Assembly: GCA_017622995.1 (NCBI GenBank)
Contig: JAGAQA010000003.1
Location: 103,333-167,332 of the forward strand
Reading direction: 5' to 3'
Length of the DNA: 64,000 nt
Source: Oscillospiraceae bacterium
Lineage (GTDB): Bacteria > Bacillota > Clostridia > Oscillospirales > Oscillospiraceae
The notes under the pieces were generated by a model. The model did not search any database. It was not told where the DNA came from and saw only the letters and a list, made by a program, of their open reading frames with translations. Positions 50,261-56,723 of this stretch are shown piece by piece. Both the position numbers and the translations under genes were made by a program. Numbering within the stretch: position 1 is the first letter of the stretch; each line of letters starts with the position of its first letter.

Positions 50261-50902
50261 ATGAAAAAAAGATGGATCGTGATGGTTGCGCTGGCGCTGC
50301 TGGTTTTGTCTGCCTGCGGCGCAAAACAGGAGCAGGCCGTGGAACCGGCAAAACCCAAGACAGTTTCTGCATTGGCTCCGGACCTGAGCCTGGAGAATCT
50401 GGAGGACTGCACCTTTGCGGCGGCCTTTGAGCCATCGGATGTCCATGTAACGGAGGGGGATCTGGTGATCACACTGGCGCCCTATTACACACCCAAATAT
50501 GATGGGGCGGACATCGGCGGCCTTGCCGTGGGGGATACCCTGGTGCTGACAGACCGACAGCTGAAGGTGGAAGCCCTGGAAAGAACCGGGGATCATGTTG
50601 CCGTCAACGGCGGCACGGAAAAGGATGGCTGCGACCTGTATACCCAGGAGGACGGGGTATTCGTCCAGGCGGTTCCGGACCGGGGACCGGTGCAGCTTCC
50701 CCTGGGGGAAGTGACCCTCAGCGTGGACCCGGACTTTGTGTTTACGGACAATTCCGATCCGGAAAATCCCGGCTGGCAGATTTCCGCCGGTGACTTCCTG
50801 ATGGCGATGGAGAACCGGACGGATTCCTTCCTGCCTGCTGCAACAGTGGTCCGCACCGCAGGCGGAAAGATTGTGGAACTGACCAGAAATTACATGCCCT
50901 GA
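50261..50902 (+). CDS. Lipoprotein of unknown function (213 aa)
   Basis: Start at ATG 50261 (MKKRWIVMVALALLVLSACG) after GGGAGGGATACAAA; the ATG at 50240 lies before that SD. A lipobox ending LSAC gives lipid-anchored Cys19. The mature region is acidic and beta-rich (LVITLAPYYTPKYDGADIGG; GDTLVLTDRQLKVEALER), without a recognised domain. It has its own promoter, so it is separate from the pilus operon, and converges on apbE with a terminator between. Confidence 0.8.
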   Translation: MKKRWIVMVALALLVLSACGAKQEQAVEPAKPKTVSALAPDLSLENLEDCTFAAAFEPSDVHVTEGDLVITLAPYYTPKYDGADIGGLAVGDTLVLTDRQLKVEALERTGDHVAVNGGTEKDGCDLYTQEDGVFVQAVPDRGPVQLPLGEVTLSVDPDFVFTDNSDPENPGWQISAGDFLMAMENRTDSFLPAATVVRTAGGKIVELTRNYMP

Positions 50903-50910
50903 AAAGCGAA

Positions 50911-50932
50911 TCCCCGGACAACCGTCCGGGGA
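50911..50932. terminator. Bidirectional terminator between the lipoprotein gene and apbE
   Basis: Perfect stem TCCCCGGAC / GTCCGGGGA with loop AACC between converging genes. Confidence 0.75.
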
Positions 50933-50937
50933 CCATT

Positions 50938-51957
50938 TTATGGCTCCAGATATTCGATGGGGTGCTGGGAGGAAATGCTTCCCTTGAGCCCCGGGGTGGC
51001 GTAGAGGCTGCCGTCATCGGCAATCAGCACGGCCTCAAAGGAATCCTTGTGGCTGCGCCAGTAGTCCCCGGCTTTTTCCAGCCCCATGATGTACAGGGCG
51101 GTGGACAGGCCGTCACCAAGGGTTCCGTCATCGGTAATGATGCTGACGGAGCTCAGCCCGCTTTCCGCAGGGCAGCCGGTTCGGGGGTCCAGGATGTGCA
51201 GATAGGTTTTTCCGTCCATCACAAAATAGCGTTCGTAGCCGCCGGAGGTGATGACGGCTTTGTCCCGCACCCGCACCGTGCAGTAGAGGCCTCCCGATTC
51301 GCTCCAGGGGTCCCGGATGCCGATGTTCCAGGGGCTTCCGTCGGGCTTGCTGCCCAGACACTGCACATTTCCTCCCAGGGACAATAGGGCGCTGGACACC
51401 CCGGCTTCCTTCATCAGCCGGGCCGCCCGCTGGGAGGCATAGCCCTTGCCGATGGCGCCCAGGTCAATGCTCTGCCCGGCGTCCAGGGTAACCGCTCCCG
51501 TTTCCGGGGAGAAGGTCAGCCGGTCGCTTCCCATGCGGGCCATGGCATCCAGCCGCTCTTCCTCTGTGGGAACATGATAGTTTTTATCAAAAAAGCCCCA
51601 GAGTTTTACCAGCGGATACACCGTGACATCAAACAGTCCTTCCGTATCCCGGTTCAGCTCCATGGCCCGGCCCAACAGGGCGGCGGTGTCCGGGGAAAGG
51701 ACGGCGGAGCCGGAGGCATTGAGCTTGGAAATTTCACTGTCCGGATTTCCAATGCTGAGGGCCGCGTCCAGCCGTTCAATTTCTGCCTGGGCCTGTTCCA
51801 GGGCCTCCTGCCGGTGGGGGCCGTAGGCGGTCAGCTTCATAACGGTATCCATTGCGGTGAGATAAATGCTGCTGTTTTCGCCTGGATCCTTGGCAGCCGA
51901 AGTGCATCCGGTGGCAAAAAAAAGCAGGATCAGGGCGGACAAAAGGATTTTTTTCAT
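50938..51957 (-). CDS. apbE: FAD:protein FMN transferase (ApbE)
   Basis: 339 residues with a type II signal peptide (MKKILLSALILLFFATGCTS), so it is a lipoprotein acting outside the membrane. Signature segments: YLTAMDTVMKLTAYG, FDVTVYPLVKLWGF, IDLGAIGKGYASQRA, LSLGGNVQCLGSKPDGSPWN, and the metal/FAD region VITSGGYERYF and LHILDPRTGCPA with DGLSTALYIMGLEK. It flavinylates Thr residues of membrane redox proteins such as Rnf/NQR subunits. Promoter on the minus strand: TTTACA, 18 bases, TATAAT (52050-52021). Confidence 0.93.
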   Translation of the reverse strand: MKKILLSALILLFFATGCTSAAKDPGENSSIYLTAMDTVMKLTAYGPHRQEALEQAQAEIERLDAALSIGNPDSEISKLNASGSAVLSPDTAALLGRAMELNRDTEGLFDVTVYPLVKLWGFFDKNYHVPTEEERLDAMARMGSDRLTFSPETGAVTLDAGQSIDLGAIGKGYASQRAARLMKEAGVSSALLSLGGNVQCLGSKPDGSPWNIGIRDPWSESGGLYCTVRVRDKAVITSGGYERYFVMDGKTYLHILDPRTGCPAESGLSSVSIITDDGTLGDGLSTALYIMGLEKAGDYWRSHKDSFEAVLIADDGSLYATPGLKGSISSQHPIEYLEP

Positions 51958-52264
51958 AGTAATACTCCAAATTCAGAGAGATAAAGGACCGAAAAGCGGG
52001 AATTCATTCGCCTTTTCCCAATTATACCGCCGGGAATGGGCGGTTGTAAAGTGGAAGATGCTTGAAACGGAAAAAATACTATTGCTTTTATTTGCGGAAT
52101 GAGATACATTATTTGTAGAAAAATGTAAGGGCGGCCCTTTGCGGGCTTCGGCTTTCTGCCGCCGGAGGACCTCTGGCAGGCAATCAAAGAATCCGGCCCG
52201 CCGCCTTCTTTCTTCAAGCGCTGCAAACGCGGATTTCAGCCATTCTTCAGGAGAGGACAGAAAT
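51958..52264. other. 307-base divergent intergenic region between apbE and the BadF-type gene
   Basis: Holds the apbE promoter (minus: TTTACA at 52050-52045, TATAAT at 52026-52021). Beyond that, 52130-52230 is GC-rich and open in the downstream frame but lacks a start with an SD. I see no gene in it. Confidence 0.5.
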
Positions 52265-53173
52265 ATGACGAGACTGTATTTGGGTGTGAACGGAAACGGT
52301 TCCTGGACGGAGCTTCGGGTAGCCGATGAGCAGGGCAGGGAGGTTCTGTGCCTCCGGGGCGGGCCGACCAGCTTCAAGGCGGTGGGCAATGCCAAGGCCT
52401 TTGCCAATATGCGGGAGCTGACCCGCCGGATGGAAATGGCCGGGGTGCGGCCCAGGCTCATCAGCCGCAGCGTGTGGGGCCTGTCCGGCTGCGACACACC
52501 CGAGGATCAGATGGTATATGAGGCCCTGGTCCAGCAGGCGGGCTTCCCGCCGGAAAAGACCCTGGTGGTGAATGACGCGGTGCTGCCCTTCTGGGCGGCG
52601 GCGGATGTGCCCGGTGTGGTGGTCGTTGCCGGCACCGGCTCCGTTGTCATGGGCATTGACAGCAGGGGAGCGGTGTCCCGCATCGGCGGCTGGAACTACG
52701 CCTTTTCCGACATGGGCTCCGGCTATTGGATGGGCTGCCGCCTGCTGCGGGAGCAGACACTGTGGCTGGATGGCTGCAGGGAGGACTGCAAGACCTTCCG
52801 CAAGGTGGAGCAGAAGCTGATGCCCCAGGGCGGCACCCGGGAAGAGATGCTCTACCGGCTGTCCACCCTGACCAGAAGCGATGAGATCGCCTCCTACGCG
52901 TCCATTGTGCTGGAAACCGCCGATTCCCCTCTGTGCAGAAGACTCCGCCAGGAGGCCGCTGAAAAGCTCACCGGCTACGCCGGGCAGATGCTGGAGCAGC
53001 TCCGGGCCAAGGGCGAGACGGATCTGAAAATCGTTCTCGCCGGCAGCCTGATGGTCAGCGATTGCTTCCGGGCCCAGGCGGTGGAAGCCATGGAAAAGCT
53101 GGCCCCTGTGATTGTCAGCGCCGTGCCTGCCACCATGGGCGCCCTCCGGATTGCCAAAGAGAGGGACCGATAA
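52265..53173 (+). CDS. BadF/BadG/BcrA-type ATPase, N-acetylglucosamine-kinase-like
   Basis: Start at ATG 52265 (MTRLYLGVNGNGSWTELR) after AGGAGAGGACAGAAAT, giving 302 residues; the longer frame from 52139 has no SD. An ASKHA fold: phosphate-1 loop GVNGNGSWTEL, VVVAGTGSVVMGIDSRG, GGWNYAFSDMGSGYWMG, and adenosine motif VLAGSLMVSD. The usual GVDGGGT has Asn in place of the first Asp, which may weaken catalysis. Relatives phosphorylate N-acetylglucosamine or act as activases; the substrate is unknown. It is a lone gene with its own terminator. Confidence 0.85.
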   Translation: MTRLYLGVNGNGSWTELRVADEQGREVLCLRGGPTSFKAVGNAKAFANMRELTRRMEMAGVRPRLISRSVWGLSGCDTPEDQMVYEALVQQAGFPPEKTLVVNDAVLPFWAAADVPGVVVVAGTGSVVMGIDSRGAVSRIGGWNYAFSDMGSGYWMGCRLLREQTLWLDGCREDCKTFRKVEQKLMPQGGTREEMLYRLSTLTRSDEIASYASIVLETADSPLCRRLRQEAAEKLTGYAGQMLEQLRAKGETDLKIVLAGSLMVSDCFRAQAVEAMEKLAPVIVSAVPATMGALRIAKERDR

Positions 53174-53176
53174 AAC

Positions 53177-53215
53177 AATCCGAACATGGGATTTCCCCCA
53201 TGTTCGGATTTTTTT
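53177..53215 (+). terminator. Terminator after the BadF-type gene
   Basis: Stem AATCCGAACATGGG / CCCATGTTCGGATT with a short loop and seven T. Confidence 0.9.
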
Positions 53216-53280
53216 GGTTAAAGAAAACCACCAGCCGGGCTGGTGGTTCCAAAAAGCTTTAGCTATGAGTAGAAAAAATA

Positions 53281-53338
53281 TCCTCCTTTGATATACTAGG
53301 AGAGGTCTGCCAACCGCAACCGAGAAATCAAAGGAGGA
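53281..53338 (+). promoter_or_regulatory. 5' leader hairpin that buries the tnpA ribosome binding site
   Basis: TCCTCCTTTGAT (53281-53292) pairs perfectly with ATCAAAGGAGGA (53327-53338), which contains the Shine-Dalgarno of tnpA. In IS200 a similar 5' UTR hairpin limits transposase translation. Confidence 0.7.
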
Positions 53339-53349
53339 ATCAAGTCTGG

Positions 53350-53832
53350 ATGAAACTTGACACCAGTAGTTTAGCACACACGCAGTGGGAATGTAAATAC
53401 CATATCGTATTTGCCCCGAAATATCGTCGACAAATCATCTATGGAAAGATAAAGCAGGACATCGGACAGATGATCCGAAAGTTGTGCGAGTACAAGGGCG
53501 TAGAGATTATCGAAGCAGAAGCGTGTAAGGATCATATCCATATGCTGGTATCAATTCCACCAAAGTACAGCGTATCGCAGTTTATGGGGTACTTAAAGGG
53601 AAAGAGCAGCTTAATGATATTCGAAAAATATGCAAACCTAAAGTACAAGTATGGGAACCGTCATTTCTGGTGCCGAGGATATTATGTGAGTACGGTAGGA
53701 AAGAACAGAAAGGCGATAGAGCAGTACATCCGTAATCAGCTACAGGAAGATTATACAGAAGATCAAATGTCCATAAAAGAGTATGTCGACCCGTTCACGG
53801 GTGAGCCAGTAAAAGAGGGCAAGTGGAAATAA
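53350..53832 (+). CDS. tnpA: IS200/IS605 Y1 transposase
   Basis: 160 residues, single HUH domain. The metal-binding motif DHIHML (His62, His64) and catalytic Tyr126 in EQYIRNQ are intact, as are WECKYHIVFAPKYRR and PPKYSVSQFMGYLKGKSS. It makes single-strand circular transposition through the end hairpins. The SD AAAGGAGGAATC is sequestered in the leader hairpin. There is no adjoining TnpB. It appears intact and possibly active. Confidence 0.95.
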   Translation: MKLDTSSLAHTQWECKYHIVFAPKYRRQIIYGKIKQDIGQMIRKLCEYKGVEIIEAEACKDHIHMLVSIPPKYSVSQFMGYLKGKSSLMIFEKYANLKYKYGNRHFWCRGYYVSTVGKNRKAIEQYIRNQLQEDYTEDQMSIKEYVDPFTGEPVKEGKWK

Positions 53833-53970
53833 GCCCCTTTAGGGGCAGCCCGTGAAAGAAATGCGGTTGGCAGACCTTTCGACGGGCCTTTAGGCTCAGC
53901 CAGAAAAATGCCCTAAGGGGGCTAGTGCAAACCACCGGCACGGCCGGTGGTTATGATTGACCAAGAAACC

Positions 53971-54010
53971 TGTCATTGCGAACCAGCCCGCAGGCTGGTG
54001 TGGCAATCTC
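53971..54010. repeat. REP-like interspersed hairpin repeat
   Basis: TGTCATTGCGAACCAGCC, then CGCA, then GGCTGGT and GTGGCAAT make a hairpin with inner stem ACCAGCC/GGCTGGT and outer ATTGC/GCAAT. Sequences of this form are widespread interspersed repeats in Oscillospirales genomes as I recall. It lies directly next to the IS right end. Confidence 0.6.
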
Positions 54011-54030
54011 AGGATTTGTGCAAGTCTTCC

Positions 54031-54876
54031 CTAGACAGCACCTTTTTCATCATCCAGAAATGTGGTCTGTTCCGGGGTATCCGGCTGGAAATGCAGGGAT
54101 TTGGCCACCTTTTCCGGCAGATAATAATCGGAAATCCGGTAATCAATATTTGCCTTCGCGGCCTGGGCCAGCTGATCCCGCCTGCGGATGCGGTAGTATT
54201 TCCCGTCCTTGTAGAAGTGGGCGCCGGTCTGATGGAACCGGAAGGCAATGTCCTTTTCCACGCATTGCTGCCGCAGGCTCAGAATCCAGTCATAGTCGCA
54301 GGGCCGGGCCTGCACACCGGATTCCCCGCCGGTGGACAGCTCCTCGATTTTATCAGGGTCCAGGTAGGCCCGCAGATCCAGGGCTTCCAGAAGGGGAGAG
54401 GCGATGATGGACCGGTGGCGGATGGGCAGGTCCAGAAAGATGGGCAGCCGGAAATCGGCCCGGTCCTGATTTTCCACGGTGCAGCCGATGATCACATTTT
54501 CGTAGCCGCTGCCCCAGTCGGGGGGCAGGCATTGGGCCAGCCGGTCAATGCGCTTGGTGAAAAAGTAGAAGTAGCAGTCGGAACGCTTTTTGATCATCCT
54601 CCAGCATTCCTCCCGCCAGGGGTCCGCGTCCTTGAGCAGAAAATCAGAGGTAAAGCAGGTAAAGACGATTTTTCCCGGGTCAATTTTATAGCTCCCGTCC
54701 CGCTTTTTCCGGATGGGGAGATCAAAGGCCCCGGTTTTCCGGCAGAGGCTGCTCTGGGTGGCGGAGCTGTACATTTCATCCTGCCGGTAGACATAACAAT
54801 ATTTGCAGCCCGGGCTGATTTTGGTGCACCCGTGCCAGGGATTCCAGTCGGCGTAAATGCTGTATCTCGCGCCCAT
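54031..54876 (-). CDS. DUF5131 (phage Gp37/Gp68-like) radical-SAM-related protein
   Basis: 281 residues. The N-terminal IYADWNPWHGCTKISPGCKY with CYVYR contains Cys17, Cys24 and Cys27, resembling a radical-SAM cluster motif (C-x6-C-x2-C). Further marks are KIVFTCFTSDFLLKDADPWR, YFYFFTKRIDRLAQCLPPDW, NVIIGCTVENQDRADFRLPI and ELSTGGESGVQARPCDYDW. The family occurs in phages and bacteria; the function is unknown, though a radical reaction is plausible. SD AAGGAGGTGACGGGGG. A stand-alone gene with the IS element just past its 3' side. Confidence 0.85.
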   Translation of the reverse strand: MGARYSIYADWNPWHGCTKISPGCKYCYVYRQDEMYSSATQSSLCRKTGAFDLPIRKKRDGSYKIDPGKIVFTCFTSDFLLKDADPWREECWRMIKKRSDCYFYFFTKRIDRLAQCLPPDWGSGYENVIIGCTVENQDRADFRLPIFLDLPIRHRSIIASPLLEALDLRAYLDPDKIEELSTGGESGVQARPCDYDWILSLRQQCVEKDIAFRFHQTGAHFYKDGKYYRIRRRDQLAQAAKANIDYRISDYYLPEKVAKSLHFQPDTPEQTTFLDDEKGAV

Positions 54877-55170
54877 CCCCCGTCACCTCCTTAGGTTTCT
54901 TCAGTATAGCACAAGACAGCCAGAAAAGCCAGAATCAGACCGCCTTTTCTGCTCCCCAAAAGGGACTTTTGCCCGGTTGACAGTTGACTGGAAAGGAATC
55001 CCCCGGGGGATTCCGAAAAATTACGAAACAACCATCAGAAATAGGCATTTGCTCACAAATATTATAAGGTTTCCCGTATTGCCAAGATGTAAAATATGTG
55101 TTACACTGTTGTAAATCATACATAACGTGGATCGATGACGTGCACTTTTACGATGAATTCAGAAACGTGA
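54877..55170. other. Intergenic region with a 20-base perfect palindrome
   Basis: Contains GGAATCCCCC/GGGGGATTCC at 54995-55014 and, at 55079-55107, the promoter for the riboswitch-adhesin unit. No gene is visible. Confidence 0.5.
55079..55107 (+). promoter_or_regulatory. Promoter of the riboswitch-controlled adhesin operon
   Basis: -35 TTGCCA (55079-55084) and -10 TACACT (55102-55107) with a 17-base spacer, about 65 bases before the c-di-GMP aptamer. Confidence 0.55.
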
Positions 55171-55260
55171 ATATCAGTAAAATCGCCGAAAGACGATGAC
55201 ACAAAGCCAGATGCCTAAACAGGTCATGAACCTGCATGGTCGATCGGTTGCAATTGATGG
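55171..55260 (+). ncRNA. c-di-GMP-I (GEMM-I) riboswitch aptamer
   Basis: Segments in the order of GEMM-I: closing stem ATCAG (55173-55177) with TTGAT (55254-55258), conserved GTAAA, a stem-loop with GAAA tetraloop (TCGCCGAAAGACGA), then GACACAAAGCC. The receptor GCCTAAACAGG with ACCTGCATGGT and CGGTTGC follow. Variations from the family consensus (ACACAAAG for ACGCAAAG) are tolerable. It senses cyclic di-GMP and, through the following terminator, controls the giant adhesin and sortase B. Identity is by eye against the known Vc2 pattern. Confidence 0.8.
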
Positions 55261-55261
55261 A

Positions 55262-55299
55262 ACCCTCCGCAACAGGAGGTGCAGTCAGTTGCTTTTTTT
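55262..55299 (+). terminator. Riboswitch expression platform (terminator)
   Basis: GCAAC (55269-55273) can pair with GTTGC (55288-55292) ahead of seven T. The same GCAAC can pair with GGTTGC at the aptamer 3' side, and CCTCC/GGAGG (55264-55279) makes a competing hairpin. This is the layout of a ligand-controlled terminator; the sign of control cannot be fixed by eye. Confidence 0.65.
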
Positions 55300-55394
55300 A
55301 TTTTCTGCCGAAAGGCAATCTTTTCCAATCTGTAGATAAGAAATGCGAAAAGCATATAGCTGCTGTGCCGCGGCGATGAAAAGGGAGATGGCGT

Positions 55395-56723
55395 ATGAAC
55401 GGAATGCTGAAACGCGTATTTGCAATGTTTCTGGTGATTGCCATGGCAATCTCTATAGTACCCATGCAGATTTTCGGGGCAGATGAGGACCCGGGGGATC
55501 CTGAGATTGATACAATCGTGGAGGAACAGGACAAACCTGGGGATAAAACGAAATCTGAGGGCAAGACGGAAACCGAGGATAAGACGGAACCCGGGGATAA
55601 GACCGAACCCGAGGATAAGACGGAAACCGAGGATAAGACGGAACCCGAGGACAAGACGGAACCCGGGGATAAGACCGAACCCGAGGATAAGACGGAACCC
55701 GAGGACAAGACGGAACCCGGGGATAAGACGGAACCCGAGGATAAGACGGAACCCGGGGATACGACGGAAGCCGAGGATAAGACCGAACCCTCTGAAAAGA
55801 AACCAGCCGAAGAAGCGCTGACGCTGGTCAGCCTGACCGATGAGGACACCGGCCTGTCCGTTACCTTCGACAGTGCCGCGTTGGCTGAGAACGTTACCCC
55901 CGTGCTGAATGTGGAACGGCCGGAAGTCTCTGAAGAGACTTACGCGAAGCTCGCTGCCATGTTCCAGGATGTCGAAGTGACCGTGACTTCCTATACCATT
56001 GCGCTCCGTGACGAGGTGACCGGTGAGGACATCGGGATCGATGGGGCTGTCAGCTTCCCCGCGGGGGAGAACACCAGGCTGTTTGCCGCTGATCTCACCG
56101 CCATCAAGACGCTGCCGGTCACCATGACGCTGCCTGCCGCCATCATTGTGGTTGCGCTGCCGGCGCAGGAGCATACGGAAGAAAAACCGTCCGTCACCCT
56201 GTCTGACAAAGACACCGGTGTTGCCGTGACTGTCTCCGCCGAAGCGATTCCGGAAGGCATCGAGCTGGGCAAGGTCGCACTCCGGGTGGAGACTGTGACC
56301 CTGAGCGAGGAGATTCTGGCCGGTCTGACTGAGGAAGGCCAGACTGTCGCAAGCTATACCGCCTATGACATTACGCTTGTCAACAGCGAGAACGGCGAGT
56401 CCTTCGAGCCTGTTGCGCCGATCGCCGTTGTCATGCCCGCCGCCCGGGCGGAAAAGGGGGCGGAAGGCGAGGTCTGCGTTGCCCACATCACGGACGATCA
56501 GAGGATCGAACAGGTGGACAGCTTCGAGCTGGAAGAGGGGGAGGTGGCTTTTGACGCCTCCAGCTTTTCCATATATGCCTCTGCCGTGCTGCTGAGCGAG
56601 GATCCGGAGCCGCTGAGCTATTCTTACTCCGTAGAGTGGAGCAACCAGGTCGGACCCAGCGTGGTGGACTACAGCTACCGTGATGGGGCCGACGGCCGGC
56701 CCGTGCTGCATTCCACCCCATGA
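55395..56723 (+). CDS. N-terminal part of the second giant adhesin (frameshifted from the next frame)
   Basis: 442 residues. A signal peptide (MNGMLKRVFAMFLVIAMAIS, cleavage near FGADED) is followed by 13-14 six-residue KTEPED/KTEPGD-type repeats (about 50-135). Two beta-sandwich domains come next (LVSLTDEDTGLSVTFDSAAL; VTLSDKDTGVAVTVSAEAIP), a duplicated fold seen in Clostridia surface proteins. The end (SVVDYSYRDGADGRPVLHST) leads into the next frame if one C is added to the C run at 56716-56719. SD AAAGGGAGATGGCGT. It is controlled by the c-di-GMP riboswitch upstream. Confidence 0.8.
   Translation: MNGMLKRVFAMFLVIAMAISIVPMQIFGADEDPGDPEIDTIVEEQDKPGDKTKSEGKTETEDKTEPGDKTEPEDKTETEDKTEPEDKTEPGDKTEPEDKTEPEDKTEPGDKTEPEDKTEPGDTTEAEDKTEPSEKKPAEEALTLVSLTDEDTGLSVTFDSAALAENVTPVLNVERPEVSEETYAKLAAMFQDVEVTVTSYTIALRDEVTGEDIGIDGAVSFPAGENTRLFAADLTAIKTLPVTMTLPAAIIVVALPAQEHTEEKPSVTLSDKDTGVAVTVSAEAIPEGIELGKVALRVETVTLSEEILAGLTEEGQTVASYTAYDITLVNSENGESFEPVAPIAVVMPAARAEKGAEGEVCVAHITDDQRIEQVDSFELEEGEVAFDASSFSIYASAVLLSEDPEPLSYSYSVEWSNQVGPSVVDYSYRDGADGRPVLHSTP
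55561..55800 (+). repeat. 18-base tandem repeats encoding KTEPED/KTEPGD
   Basis: Units of the form AAGACGGAACCCGAGGAT and AAGACGGAACCCGGGGAT alternate for about 13 copies with few changes, inside the stalk of the second adhesin. High nucleotide identity suggests recent expansion and likely length variation. Confidence 0.85.

Larger units (their letters stand above)
53226..53952 (+). mobile_element. IS200/IS605-family insertion sequence, complete
   Basis: About 727 bases with one tnpA gene. Left-end hairpin AACCACCAGC-CGG-GCTGGTGGTT (53226-53248) and right-end hairpin AACCACCGGC-ACG-GCCGGTGGTT (53930-53952) are the subterminal palindromes recognised by Y1 transposases. Inside, AGGTCTGCCAACCGCA (53303-53318) recurs as its exact inverse at 53862-53877. 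Exact cleavage sites cannot be fixed by eye. It sits between the BadF terminator and the REP-like repeat. Confidence 0.85.

Noticed and set aside
55561-55800. CRISPR array
   Set aside because: The 18-base repeats are contiguous without spacers and are translated in frame.
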